DNA from: Raphanus sativus
Lineage: Eukaryota; Streptophyta; Magnoliopsida; Brassicales; Brassicaceae
Direction of reading: 5' to 3'
DNA length: 64,000 nucleotides
Assembly (NCBI RefSeq): GCF_000801105.2
Contig: NC_079514.1
Span: 19,942,293-20,006,292, forward strand
Below the pieces are notes generated by a model. That model was not told the origin of the DNA and ran no database searches. It saw nothing but the letters and a program-made list of their open reading frames with translations. This document shows positions 45,128-57,807 of the stretch, in pieces. Each line of letters starts with the position of its first letter. The stretch's first letter is position 1. Position numbers and translations under genes: made by a program.

Positions 45128-48100
45128 GGTCCAATTGGTGACTGCGGAATTGTTAAAATTAGTGGTGCGGAACTAAAGTGCAGGACGGTTCAACTGCGGT
45201 TTGTGCGTTTTGTAGGATAAATGCGGTTTTGATAAAATTAGCGGTGCGGAATTGTGTTGATTGGTGAAAATATATAATTTGCGGTATTGAAGAATAGGCT
45301 CCGAATGGTGACCGCGGATTTGGTATTAAAAGCGGTGCGGAATTAAGGTGTGGGACGGTATAATTGCGGTTCATGCGGAATTAGAATGCGGTACGGAACA
45401 ACTGCGGTTTTAGGTAAAAAGCTGTGCAGAATATTGTTTGATTGGTGACAATATATATTTGCGGTATTGAATAATTATATAATAAATAAAATAATAGTAG
45501 TACAAATTATAAAATATATTAGAATAATATAAGAATATATTAAAATAATGAATACTCCCTTTGTTCCATATTACTTAATGTTTACCTTAATGCAAAATAT
45601 TAAGGAAAACTATTTTTTATTAAAAGTATTACTAAACTATAATTTAACACTAGTTTATTTAATTATAAATAGAAATAATAAGAATTCAATTGGTTACACA
45701 GTTTTTGATAAAGATAAAATTATATAGATTTGTGCAAACATTATCTATTATAAGACAACAAAACTTCTCTAAAATATCAAGTATATTTGGTTTTGTTCTC
45801 CGGTTCCGAATAAATATAAACATGGTTATATATTCCTATATGTTATAAAAAAGATTTTGGGTTATTATTTTTGATTTTTATCTTTTTAATTAACTATTTT
45901 GAATAACTATATAACTGAGTATCATGTCTGATTTTATAAAAAAGTTAAGTATTTTAATTTAATAATAGTAATTAATAGTCGATTATTTATAGAATTTAAA
46001 CACGAAAATTTGAATAAAAACTCATATATGTAAATATTTTAAATGTTAAATAACAAAATATAAAATATATGATAGAATTTTGGTTTTATTCTGCATATAG
46101 ATTTAAAACATATATACTAGAATATATAATATTTAGATATATTTAACATATGTATCACGTACACTTACCAAATATATAGGTGAAATATATTAATCTAAGA
46201 GAAATAAATTTATAATGTACTGTGTACTTCAAATAAAAAATATTATATAATGTACTGTATAGTGCGTTTTTAGTTGGCCCGCTGGTGCTGGCACAAGTGA
46301 ACTGCGTTTTTTACATTTATGCATGTTTTTGTTGTCTTGGAAATAGTGTTCGGATTTCAATTCTTTTTTTTCAAGCCTGTAAATAGGTGTGATTTGTTTG
46401 TAAACAGGTGTGTTTTGATGAGTTAGTGGGTTATTTTTTCAGAAAATCTTGACACTTTTATATAATAACCATCATTTTGATACATTTGAAGCATATGAAG
46501 TTGTTGCAACATTATAAGGTACATGTGTTAATTTTTTTTTTCATTTCACTTTCTTTAATTTATAAAATATAAATAATTATGTTTAAAATAATTTAATGTA
46601 ATTTTCATTTATAAAACATATTTTTTATTTTAGAAATATAAAATATGTAATATACATAATATAAACTAATATATATGTTAAAACTTAATTTTTAAGTTAA
46701 TAAGTTAGAAATTTTATAGCTGTGTAGAATGTATAATGTAAATCATATGTAAAATTTGGAATTGATTTAGTTACTTTTATTGTTCAATAAAATTTATATT
46801 AATTTTGTTTAAAAACGACTAGCGCAATTATAATTTTAACAATAAAACAAGATATGACTATAAAATCTCATGAATATCATATTAAATTTCATATTTCAGA
46901 TATATAAAATATTTTAAAATAATATATATATTTAAAATTATATTAGTATCACTAATATTTTAGTTTATAAAATATAAATACATTATATCTATCTTGCAGT
47001 TACACTATTCATTATAAATGTCACCATTCATATTTTGTTATGAACCGCACCGCTTAGACGAACTGCAAGTGTTCCTCTGCGTTTTTCTTGTATAAACCGC
47101 AATAAAACCGCACCGCAATAAAACCGCACCGCACTTACCAATCCGCTTGTCCCGCACCGCCAAGTCCGCTGTTACCATTCAAAAACGCCTTTTCTAATTT
47201 ATATTTGTGATTGGTGCACATGCAGAGCCGTGCTTACAAAGAAATTGAAAAGGCATTTGCCTCAGGCCCCTAAAAAATATAAATATTTTAGGGCCCCAGT
47301 TTCACTAGCTCCTTCATACTGCAATGGTTAATATTCTTTGGTAGTAGTGTGTCAACGTGTGTTCAACCCTCAAGCTCAATTTGCATAATAGAGTATTTTT
47401 CTAATTAAATTTATTATATTATCTGAAGTTCTAATATTGTTATTTATGAGCTGCCTTCAATCTTTGTTTGTATACCACATTATTTCCTCTATGATTTATA
47501 TATGTTTTTAATCCATAAAAACTTTCTGCTTGTAAATAAAATATTTTGTAAGAATTGTTTTTAGCATTTAGATTTTGTCGATTTGTTAAAAATTACACCA
47601 TTCAAATATAACTTATAAATACATTTTTAACTGTAAAATTTATTTTCTTTAAAAAAATTGCTTTAGGCCTCTCAAATTTCTCGCACGGCACTGTACACAT
47701 GTTGCGTTATTGCAAATACCGCAGTGAATTCCGCATGGTGATGGCGGATTTGTTAATAAAAGCGGTGCAGAATTAAAGTGTGGGACGGTACAACTGCGGT
47801 TCGTGCGGAATTGAAATGCGGGACGGTGCAACTGCGGTTTTAAGTAAAAAGCGGTGCAGAATATTGTTTGATTGGTAACAATTTGCGGTATTGAAAAATT
47901 ATTTAATTAATAAAATGATAATGAGATAGGATATATAATATAGTTAAATAAGATAAATAATATATTCACATAAATTGATAGAATATATATTATCATAATA
48001 AATATATAATAATATATTTTAATATAAATTTTAAAAATGCTTTTTCAAAAATGAAATAAGAGAATTACACTAAAACATAAAATAACAAATAGTTAAGTAC

Positions 48101-48927
48101 TATCCGACAGAGTAATACTATCGATTGATGACCCAAAAAAGAGAAATACTATCGATTTCGTTAATTTTTCCATAAAATATTTGTAAAATAAAAGTTTTAA
48201 AATAGTTTTAAAAAGAATTTTGGACTTTAAAAAGTAAACTTGAAAAAAAATAATTTTAAAAGAAACAAATTCGGAAAACAAAACTATAAAAAATTGAATT
48301 TTAAAATATATAACTTTGAAAACCAAAAAGGTATCCGAATATATAAAGAAAACTGGATCACTAGTTTTACCGAATTTAGACCGGACTATTTTACCAACTA
48401 AACCGAGATATTACACATGTAAACTGTATTAAAATAAATAATTTATACCATAAATATTTAAAGAGATAATTTATAATTATTTTTAATCAACATTGATGAC
48501 ACTAAATTACTAGATTAATTTGATGTATATTTGTTAATCTATATATAACATTATTTAATATATATGTTATATTGATATAAATCCTACTTTCAAAATATGT
48601 ACAAAGAAAAAAAAGAAAAATGTGTTTAATGGACAAATAAGAAAAAGTGTACGTACATATCAACACAACTAACTAGAAAGAAAATAATTTATTAATTATC
48701 ATACAAAGGGCGTTTTTCTTTGAACCGCATGTTCTCGTCTGCGGACTGAAGTTGTAGTGCGTTTTTTAAATTTTATGTGTATTTGGTTGCTTCGAAGAAC
48801 GTGAGCGTATTTGTAGTGCGTTTTTCTTAAAACCGCTTTTTTCAGTTTGTAAATTGTGATTGGTGACTGGAGTGTGGTTTTGTAAAATACGCACTCAATT
48901 CCGCAATTTACATGTTACCATTCATTA
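45128..48927. mobile_element. Cluster of GCGGT-rich hAT-like remnants
   Basis: Several related ends occur: GGGTCCAATTGGTGACTGCG (45128), GGCTCCGAATGGTGACCGCG (about 45299), inverted CCGCTGTTACCATTC (about 47167), TGGTGATGGCGGATTTG (about 47736) and inverted CGCAATTTACATGTTACCAT (about 48902). Sub-terminal DNA carries many GCGGTGCGG / CCGCACCGC blocks. Long AT-rich tracts fill the interiors, with no transposase. I interpret it as two or more nested non-autonomous DNA elements of one family; exact borders and TSDs were not resolved. Confidence 0.45.
47223..47693. mobile_element. hAT element, 471 bp, TSD TGCACATG/TACACATG
   Basis: The ends are CAGAGCCGTGC and GCACGGCACTG. The 8-bp duplication has one mismatch: TGCACATG (47215-47222) and TACACATG (47694-47701). 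It is inserted in the GCGGT-rich element. It has no open frame of note. Confidence 0.75.
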
Positions 48928-49130
48928 CCTTAATCTAACAGAGAGAAACAAAACAATGGTCGAAGCATTGAACGAAGAGAAGTGTGTGTTCCATTATTTT
49001 ATTGTATGTAATAAATTTTGTCAACAAATGTGTGCCATCTTCAATGCATTGAAATTGGTAATAAAGAACCTCAACATATACGAGAATAAGGGGGATGAAT
49101 CAGGGACAATGATTCTTCGTCCTATTCCTT

Positions 49131-50211
49131 TCTGAATTGGTATCTTATTCTTTTGTAACCGTGATGGTTTAATACACTGGTATCTATTGTGGCGTATCAA
49201 AAACTGGCAATTTAAAGAAATGACTAGATAATGATTTTCATGCAACTGTTATACGACCAACGATCTTTTCCCATAAAAGCTTTCTTATGTAGTCCATTTT
49301 TATTAAACAAATAGTCTAGAGTTTATGATTTAAAATGTATGGTGACTTTTATTAACGACACATTCTTTTTTTTTTGGTTACCGGTTTAGTTAAAAAAAGT
49401 TTTATCACATCATTGTTATTTACCTAAATTTTCTAAAATTCATTGTGATTTACAAATTAATATTCACAAAACTTGAAATAGTTGGTCAAGTTATTGATCA
49501 AGATACTAGTTTTTGATTTCTTAGTTTTTAACTTTTTACCCGTTTTTTTCTTACATTCAACTTTTATTCATTTAAGTTTAGAAATATGATGATAAGAGCT
49601 TAGAATGAAACGACTAGAAGCCCAGTCACTGAAGCAAATGTCGATTACGTTTTATATACAAGTTTGTCTTTTGCTTATAAAGAACTTATGTCATAGAACG
49701 ATCACAAAATATAACGTAATATACAGATTTGTCTTTTGCTTGTAAAGAACTTATGTCATAGAACGATCACAAAATATCTGAGGTTCAACAGAGTTCATCA
49801 TATGACATGTCTTTGGTGGCATAGAAACGATGTCACAAACGATCACAAAATATCAGAGGTTCAATATCTCTTCCTTTATCTTCCCTATCTTTTCTGCCAT
49901 AGAAACGATGAACTCTCAACAGAGTTTGAGTAGCCTTTGTCTCACATAACGCCTGATCCTTGCAAATACGGAACACTATTTTCTCAATACAGTAAGAAGA
50001 GAAATAATTCAAACAATTTTCTCTCTTCTTTTTGTTTCTTTCTTTCATTGTACATATAAAAATATAAGGTAACTACAACAATTTACTTTCAATCAAAGTG
50101 TCTTAAATTGGACGAATCTTTGTTTCCTGAATCCTGGGGTTTAATTTTCTTTCTATAAATTCAAATATATATATATAGAGAGAGAGAGACTCTGTTGAGT
50201 GCTGGGGAGCC
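49131..50211. other. Intergenic, 3' flank of the aspartyl protease gene
   Basis: AT-rich apart from the 62-bp repeat listed separately. A short (TA)n(GA)n run lies at 50167-50190. No gene recognised. Confidence 0.4.
49664..49860. repeat. 62-bp tandem duplication
   Basis: TTGTCTTTTGCTTATAAAGA followed by ACTTATGTCATAGAACGATC occurs at about 49665 and again at about 49730. A third partial copy (ACGATCACAAAATATCAGAG) is at about 49837. Confidence 0.8.
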
Positions 50212-53200
50212 TCAAGCATTAGATGTTTCAGAGGACGAGAGAGGCTGAAGTTCTTGTTCTTTAACAGTAGCACTTACAGGCTCATAAGTTGCTTCTTCTT
50301 GTTGTCTCCTTCTCCACACCAACGCAAGTTTGACCATCACCGAAATAACCAGTAACGAGATCATTACTCCCCCCACCACTCCAAGTAAATGCTTCTCCCA
50401 CCAGTTCCTGCAACCATATCAGACCCGTAAATAAAATCAAATCTAGCAATGATTCTGCAACCATGTGAGAAACATACTGTTTCCGCTTCTGCTCAGCCTT
50501 CCATTCTAGTAATTTGTAGCTTCCAAATTGACCCGGTAGGCGCAACTTGTTTTCCTTCAGAAGCGACATTATGTTCTGCAATCACGTAAACAAGTACAAC
50601 TCAAATACTTTCATGGTCTAATGAAAGATACGTAAACCAATAATGATCACAAGCGAAAAGGACAAGTACCAATGCTGTATTATTGGAAATGTACTCAGAA
50701 GATTGTGGGGGATAGATTCCCCATTTCAGGCGATACTCGTTTCCGCTGGTTGAGATACTCAGCAAGCGAACCTAGCAATAAGAAGAGAGCCATTGAGATG
50801 ATCTGATCACACAACAAAAGCACCTTTAACATACATAACTAGTGGAAAGTGCATGTTTTAAGCTTGCCTGTGAACTTTGAATCTCTAACTCGTGGGCAAT
50901 GAAATCTGCGATTTCTGAGAAGTTGGGCTTCACTGAAGCATTATTCACACTAATTGACACTTCGAAGGTGATAACTCCAATCCGAAAAACACCTTCACAT
51001 TCGTAAGAAATAGCCAAATAATAGGTCACACCAAAATATAAAATCCCATATTGCCAATGACTCTGCTAATCATGACGTTGATTTATAACAAATGAGTTGC
51101 TGATTGTAAGAGTAATTTTACATCTCTAGAAATAGACTTCTTCTCTTATGAGTTTTAAATAATAATAAAAAACAGTCAAAGGAACAAGAGAGATGATAAC
51201 AAGAGTGTTCTAAGATAATCCAAACAAACTACCTGGAAGATCTACTGTAGGAGACTCGCTTGAAGCGGGGCCTGGGCTTGGAGAGATATGAGAACTTTTA
51301 TTTTGGGTAGCTGGTGACGTTGGTGCAGGAGAATCTGGTGGTGACGCCAGCCTCCTCCATAGATCAGAACAGTTGGTTTTCAAAAACCCGAGCTTGTCAT
51401 TTTCACGGTCATAAGTGACAAGCGTATTACGAACAACAATTCCTGATCAAAAATGTAAAAATGTATAAAGATTCTACTCATCTCTCATGAAAGCATAAAA
51501 CAAAAAGAAAACGGAAAAACTGAAGTTGATTTGAAATCAAAGAGTGAAGAACAAATGATCTATCTTGAAACTAATCAAACATGATACATGGCTTCATAGA
51601 AAATGGGAAATGCATGCAAGATACGTAAAGTGAGTCTGCATACGCTACCTCCAAGGAGTGTTGTTGAGTCTCTATCAGGAAATATTCCAAGGCAGTAAGC
51701 GCCTCTTACTTTAGTGTGCTGTAAGAAAACACAAATGGAAACTGTTAATGATTGCTGAGATTATCAAACAAGCAGCTTAAAGAAAAAAGATGAAGCCATT
51801 TTACTGTACCCTGAACAAATAGTTCTCGGGAGAAAGGATAAGTTTCTGATGATTGCCAAACTCCATAGCGATCTCGGGGAAAAAATTGTGTATCTCAGCC
51901 ACATCCCTGAGCGGGCATCAGATATTTTAGACGTTAAATCAATTTGAGGTTTCGTAATATTTGAAGCTTTAAACAAACCTTCCAGCGCCAGAGAAACAAA
52001 TATCATCATAGTTTGGGTCTGGACCATGGATCCGTTTGAGAGATGGGATCTCCTTAATGACCTGCAAATATAGGCCATCAACATTTTATCTCCTACAGTT
52101 TGTATTCTATTAGGTTTTTTTTCTTTGAACACATTTTTTTTTGAACACAACATTCATAAATCACGGCAAGACCACGTCATATAATAAAAGTTTATCTGCT
52201 TCATCTTACCGCATCTTTTATGGCATTAAACGCTTCCTTGGGGAAATAAGCATACGTTGTTCCACTATCCAAGACGGTTCCATGCTTTGCGTTAAAGACC
52301 TTTGGGTTTAGCTTCAGAGACTTGCCAGCCACGTGCATTTGTTTCAGGTCAATGTTGTAGTACGGACTGCAAAACACCCGAAACTAGAGTGATGTGTGAG
52401 AAGCTCTCGAGATTTTTAAATTGAAGTAAAGTGTACCTGCGGAAGGGATCGGAACGAGCAAACACCATTCCAGGTGGAGGAGATATTTTACCAAGCACCA
52501 TAGCACCACCACCAACTTCCATGCCACCATAACACAAAGAGAAAGAGTCGTCGATGACACCCTTGTCAACAAGCTGATCAACAATACTGAGCTTACCACG
52601 ACCCAAACCCATAATACCATCAGCACGCTGGCTGAAAAGGTCCCCAGTCTCAGCGTTCTCGCATCCGAAAACAGAGCGTTGAGGAGAAAGCTGGCTCTGG
52701 TTGCCGAAAGAAACCAAATCCTCGCTTAGAACCCCACTACTGGAACTCATCTCAGCGTAGCGTCTTTCGTAGATACATAGTTTGCCATCATCATCACAGT
52801 TACAATCAGGATTGCATTTCACAGCTTCATAGGTGGAAGATAACTCAGGTTGGAACTTGGGATCCTGTACAACAAGTCAATACTTTCTTTTTTGAATTAT
52901 ACAGAGGTATCCTGGCGATGCCGAAATGTTAATTCCCTAGTGGCCGGGATTCAAACCCAGGTAGCGGAACTCACAGCTGTAAGCCCTTTACCACTAGAGC
53001 TAGAAGCCCCGGTTTAAGTCAATACTTTCTTCTAAAGATGTTACTAAGTAAATTAGTAATAAACCTACCTGATGCTTCCCACAGTGTTTGCAAGTGGAGC
53101 AAGGAACATAAGTGACAGTACTTCCAGTATCTACAATCAAAGCGAACTCTTGGGGTGGTGTTCCTATCAATAACCGTGTCGTGTAGTACCTGCCGTAAGA

Positions 53201-53514
53201 CACAGTAGAATTTTCAAAAACTTAAATTGATTTTAAAAAAAAAGAAAGATCAATCAATTGGATGAAAATTCAAACCCGTTGGCGAGGAGGTCATCGTAGA
53301 GATTCATGTGAGCGTTAGGGAGCTGCGATTGATGCAGACGACGGCGGCGGCGAAAATCCTCCTCTACTCGGGGCGGTAGGGATGAGTAGCTAAGCGGGAA
53401 AATCATCCCTGATTCGGCTGCTAAATCGATAGTTTTATCAGCCGTGGTCAGATCGGAGAATAGATAGATGGAGAAGAGGATGATGACAAGGAGGAGGAGA
53501 GAAGCTCGATCCAT
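50212..53514 (-). CDS. Membrane-anchored aspartyl protease (At5g43100-like)
   Basis: Twelve exons join without a frame break into 641 residues: 53276-53514, 53069-53189, 52437-52864, 52210-52366, 51979-52061, 51810-51906, 51649-51718, 51233-51442, 50868-50992, 50670-50771, 50478-50575, 50212-50407. The start at 53514 is chosen because it opens a signal peptide (MDRASLLLLVIILFSIYLF); an in-frame ATG at 53625 would bury it. The pepsin-like A1 domain has both catalytic aspartates, D100 in VDTGSTVTYVPC and D296 in LDSGTTYAYFP. A Pro/Ser-rich linker (SPPDSPAPTSPATQNKSSH) follows, then a luminal C-terminal domain. Near the end is a transmembrane helix (LLGVVGGVMISLLVISVMVK) with a short basic/acidic cytosolic tail. 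This is the plant type A1 protease with a C-terminal anchor, probably in the secretory pathway or plasma membrane; its substrates are unknown. Intron 9 has a GC donor and intron 2 contains a SINE. Confidence 0.93.
52890..53015 (-). mobile_element. tRNA-derived SINE in protease intron 2, 16-bp TSD
   Basis: The 126-bp insert is flanked by AAGTCAATACTTTCTT at 52874-52889 and 53016-53031. On the minus strand it has box A-like TAGCTCTAGTGGTAAAGG and box B GGGTTTGAATCCC, and it ends in an AATTCAAAAAA tail. It makes up most of the 204-bp intron. Splice sites are intact, so the host gene is probably unaffected. It is in the same orientation as the gene. Confidence 0.9.
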
Positions 53515-55630
53515 TGATTTGATGGAAGAAGGCCGGTGGCGATGGAGGAGTAAACTCCACCGTGACTCCGGTGTAGATCCACAGTGAAAGTTAGAGAGAA
53601 GAGAGAGAGAGAATGAATTGGTCACCGGTCACGGTGGTTTCATGTTTTCAATAAATAATTATCTTTTTATTTTATTTTTCATCGTTAGTGCTTCTAACGA
53701 CGAATAGTCACGTAGCAGATTTTAACATGTTTGATGCTCAAGTCAACGACTCTCAAAGTCACAACTCTTGTCTTGCTAAATTGGATTTGATTGGGACGGG
53801 CCGGTTTGAATCACTCCTCTAACCGTGACTAGCTCTTTTTTCGGTTTTAGGTTGAGTTACACGTTCAAAACCATTCAAATTTGCAAAACCAATTTATTAT
53901 CTCTAATATTTCTTAGTTTATAATATATAGGTGTTCCGCATCTTGTTCGGATTAATATATCTATTTTTAATTATAATGTTTATTTTTATAAAAAGTAATA
54001 ATTTATTTATATACAAAATTTAAATTATTGTAAATTATGTTCTTTTATTTCATAATTTTATTTATGTGATATAGATTTTTGGTCAGAATATTTTCTATTG
54101 TAATAATTGAATTATAATTATTATTTTTTGTCATCTGAATTATAAAATTTGTATTTGAAATTAAACATATATTGTATTTGGACTGAAAAGAAATCATGCG
54201 GCACTAAATAGATTATTAAAAAACACAACTATAAAACATCAACAAAATAATGTAGTTTAGGAGTATTTTATCCGATAAAATGAATCATTTAAAACCAAAC
54301 CAAACATAAATAGAAAAAATAGTTTGATTTTTTTAGTACCATATAAATCAAATGGATGTTATTTTTAAGAACCCGCAATATATAAATATGATTCAATATA
54401 TTAACGATCAATCCAAATAAACTAAAGAAGCCGATTAATTCAAATATATTAGTATATTATATAAATTTTTTATAATAATCTCTATTTGATCAATATTTCC
54501 AATAAAAATCAGAGAAATTGAATATAATATTAATCACTGAAATCATAAATTAAATATAAGATAAAAATAATGATGATACTATTGGTATATATTTTTAATA
54601 TCAACTGCTAACAACTATTTATTAATTCATGTCCTAAATATCATGATAATTATAATATATTAAATATATTTTAAAAAAATAATAGTATATATATATATCA
54701 GTAGTATATGTTAATGTTTATTAATTATATTAAATATCATATAAATATATAGATATCAAAATATAATTTTAAATAATAAAATTAATTAAAATTATACTTA
54801 TCCAAAAATCATAGAAAATATGAAAAGTAAGAAATTTACCTAAAATTATGGAGAAAATGACAAATAAGCAAAATCAATTAATCTTAAATATCATATAAAT
54901 ATATAGATATCAAAATATAATTTTAAATAAGAATATTAATTAAACTAATGATTTATACTAAAATCATGGAAAATATGAAAAGTAAGAAATTTAGTTAAAA
55001 TTATGGATAAGATGAAAAATAAGCAAAATCACTTCATAAATAATAGTATAGATAGTTAAAACTTTTTTCTGTTTTTGATATTTTACAAACTACAAATTTT
55101 TTTTGGAAATGATGCTAGAAATGGCAATGGCATTATCGCATCTCGAGTCACCTAGCAAGTCACACTCGTCCTCAAGCAGCTATAGCTAGATAGACAAACT
55201 CTGCTTTGTTACCTCCAAAAGCAGAGAAAAACATAACGTAAAACCTAAGTTACAAAAATCAATCTTTTCAAATTCTCAGTCATCCAATATATGTTCTTCT
55301 ACCATCAATTTTATTTCTCTTCTTACACGTTAAAGTGTATATGTGATATACAATTATTAGAATGGATATATACAGATAACAAATAAATGAAAAGTTTGGG
55401 GGTATTCTCACAACTCTCTCTAATGGTAAATACTAGATAAGTTTTATTTATAATTCCAAAATATGGAATTGAACTGATCATCTAAATGAATTCAACCATA
55501 AGCCCGAATCTTTGTCTAAATTAATCACTGTACATATAACTTTGGGGGGTTTGCAAATATAGATTAATGGTGAATCTTGATTCTCGCAACATTTGATTCG
55601 AATCCCCACAAACTATTTAGCAAGAAAGTC
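53515..55630. other. Intergenic, upstream of the aspartyl protease
   Basis: The first 130 bp (53515-53650) are the likely 5' UTR/promoter with a CT-rich (minus strand) leader. The rest is AT-rich DNA without recognisable genes, apart from a tandem duplication. Confidence 0.4.
54731..55038. repeat. 154-bp tandem duplication
   Basis: Two diverged copies start TAAATATCATATAAATATAT at 54731 and 54885, and both contain GAAAATATGAAAAGTAAGAA. It is AT-rich and non-coding. Confidence 0.8.
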
Positions 55631-56003
55631 TCAGAACTTGACTGCCATGGTCCAGGTGCGTTGAACACTAGGGTATTTGGTCATATGTTTAGTCCTCAAT
55701 TTCACCACTTTTTCTTTCCCAGCGAGTTCCTGAGCATTGTTGCATTCAGAAGCACTTCTTCAGTATCTATGTTCTTCACACAAACCACCCTTTCATCTCC
55801 GTTCCCTATGAATCCTTATGTAAAATAGCTAAAACTCAAGAGCTGCTGTTGGCGGTTGCATTGCATGTAAATGATAAAGGGAGAAAGCTTTCATACTGTA
55901 TTCGCCTTTCAATACGGATGTTGTCCTCGTGAAAGCTCATTAACCACTTCAAGCTGCGGATTTTTCTCTATCAGTGCAGGCAGTTCTGATTCCATAAATA
56001 TTC
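55631..56003 (-). pseudogene. Mitochondrial ribosomal protein L43 (L51/S25/CI-B8 domain), 3' exons, broken
   Basis: One exon (about 55905-56003, after an AG) encodes MESELPALIEKNPQLEVVNE and LSRGQHPY. A single missing base near 55917 then turns the expected leucine codon into TGA. The next block (about 55631-55800) encodes GDERVVCVKNIDTEEVLL, NATMLRNSLGK, a frame slip, then VVKLRTKHMTKYPSVQRTWT and MAVKF-stop. This is the L51/S25/CI-B8 thioredoxin-like domain of plant MRPL43, a mitochondrial large-subunit protein. The N-terminal exon is absent. A long-TIR element begins 190 bp upstream, so truncation or capture by a transposon is possible. Nothing suggests a functional product. Confidence 0.78.
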
Positions 56004-56435
56004 TGCATAAAAACAATCAGCCAAGTTAGCATCAGAATGATACGAGGGTAAACCGCTAAAAAACTACAGTGTTCCTGCAGCAAGTCAGCAACAAGAAGGC
56101 AGAAAAAAAGAGAACAACACAGTTAGCAGAGTGGTGAGATTACCTAGTGATGTTTTTTTTTTTGCGGCAGGTAGAGACGAAAAATAAATGGGAAAATTGT
56201 CTTTTAAATCACGAACTTTCAAATTTGGTTGAAAAAAAGCCTGAACTTTCTCTTGGACCATTTAAAGCATCAATTTAATTTGACTAGCCATTTTAAACAT
56301 CAATTTAGTTTGACTAAACCAAATTAAGCACGACGTTAACTCGGATAACAGAATGATTAAACAGAGTTGAATGTCGTCTCTAATCTCCGTTAAGTCCAAA
56401 ACGACGTCGTTTAAAAATCTTTTAAAAATATGCAT

Positions 56436-56505
56436 TTGAGTGGAATCGAACCCGTGACAATAGACACACACATGTAAGGCTCAAACCACTAGACCACTTA
56501 AATAT
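56436..56505 (-). repeat. tRNA-like sequence in left arm
   Basis: The minus strand reads AAGTGGTCTAGTGGTTTGAG, then a variable region, then CACGGGTTCGATTCCACTC: box A and box B of a pol III promoter with tRNA-like spacing. It lacks a convincing acceptor stem and is duplicated with the arm, so it is not called a functional tRNA. Confidence 0.6.
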
Positions 56506-57116
56506 TTTTAACATGATTGACTAGTAATAGTTAGTATTGTGAAACCTCCAAATCATCTTATTCAACCCTAAATCCCTAATTAATTTTATAAATATTAAAA
56601 ATTGTAAATAAATTATTAACTATTCAAAAATTTGTGAACATTACTAAAAATATTAAACTTATAATAATTATTAACTTAACTATAATATTAAGTTTTATTT
56701 ACAAGTATTATTAAAAATACTACTTATAATAAAATCATTTTGTTTTATTAGTAATTAAAAATCATCTAGTAATTAAAATTATAATTAACAATCATTTGGT
56801 ATACTATTAATTAAAAATTATAATTAATTATTATTATAAATCAGACAAGTTATTATTAACTATAATTGTTTATTATAATTTTTAATAATACTAAAAGATT
56901 ATATTTTTAAAAATCATAATTTAAAATCATTTTGTATTATTATTAGTTAAAAAATATAATTAAAAATCATTTAGTTATTTATACTCACAAAATTTCAAAT
57001 AACTAATAAGCTATTTACAAGTTTTAATATTTATAAAATCATTTAGGGATTTAGAGTGGAAGAAGATGATTTGGAGGTTTCACGATAATAGGTATTATTA
57101 GTCAATAAAGTTCAAA

Positions 57117-57187
57117 AAGTGCAAGTAGTCTAGTGGTTTGCGCGTTACATGTGTGTGTCTTTGGTAACAGGTTCGATCCACCCAGAT
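57117..57187 (+). repeat. tRNA-like sequence in right arm
   Basis: The plus strand reads GTAGTCTAGTGGTTTGCGCG ... AACAGGTTCGATCCACCC, the inverted partner of the left-arm copy. Several substitutions distinguish the two, mainly in the stem positions. Confidence 0.6.
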
Positions 57188-57483
57188 GCGATTTTTTAAA
57201 AGATTTCTAAACGACGTCGTTTTGAACTTAACGGAGATTAGAGACGGCATTTAACTCTGTTTAATCATTCTGTTATCCGAGTTAACGTCGTGCTTAATTT
57301 GGTTTAGTCAAACTAAATTAATGTTTAAAATGGCTAGTCAAATTAAATTGGTGCTTTAAATGGTCCAAGGGAAAGTTCAGGCTTTTATTCAACCAAATTT
57401 GAAAGTTCGTGATTTAAAAGACAATTAGGGGAATTTGCACCCAATAACTAAGCAAAAACCCAAAACTAACTAACTAACTAATT

Positions 57484-57610
<127 letters not shown>

Positions 57611-57807
57611 TTGATAAAGTTATATTAAACTGATAAAATTTGTATATTTTATTTTCATAAATATCAAATATTTATATTGCAGATATAATACGAAGATATA
57701 ATACATTGACTTAACATTCTCAAACCAAAATAATACATGTATAAAAAATCGAAATATCTTACACTTTTGTATATACAATAATATATTATCAAAAATGAAT
57801 AAATGTC

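Larger units (their letters stand above)
56195..57426. mobile_element. 1.2-kb element with about 400-bp inverted arms
   Basis: The left arm 56195-56597 and right arm 57026-57426 are inverted copies with good identity: AATTGTCTTTTAAATCACGA at the left end and its complement at the right, and both arms contain AACGACGTCGTTT and AACTCTGTTTAATCATTCTG in matching positions. The centre (about 430 bp) is AT-rich and non-coding. The outermost bases (GGGAAAATT left, AATTAGGGG right) resemble but do not exactly match Mutator-type ends, and no clear TSD was found. It is a long-TIR non-autonomous DNA element. Confidence 0.8.

Noticed and set aside
56436..56505. Functional tRNA gene
   Set aside because: Only boxes A and B are convincing; the acceptor stem does not pair well and the sequence is duplicated as part of transposon arms.
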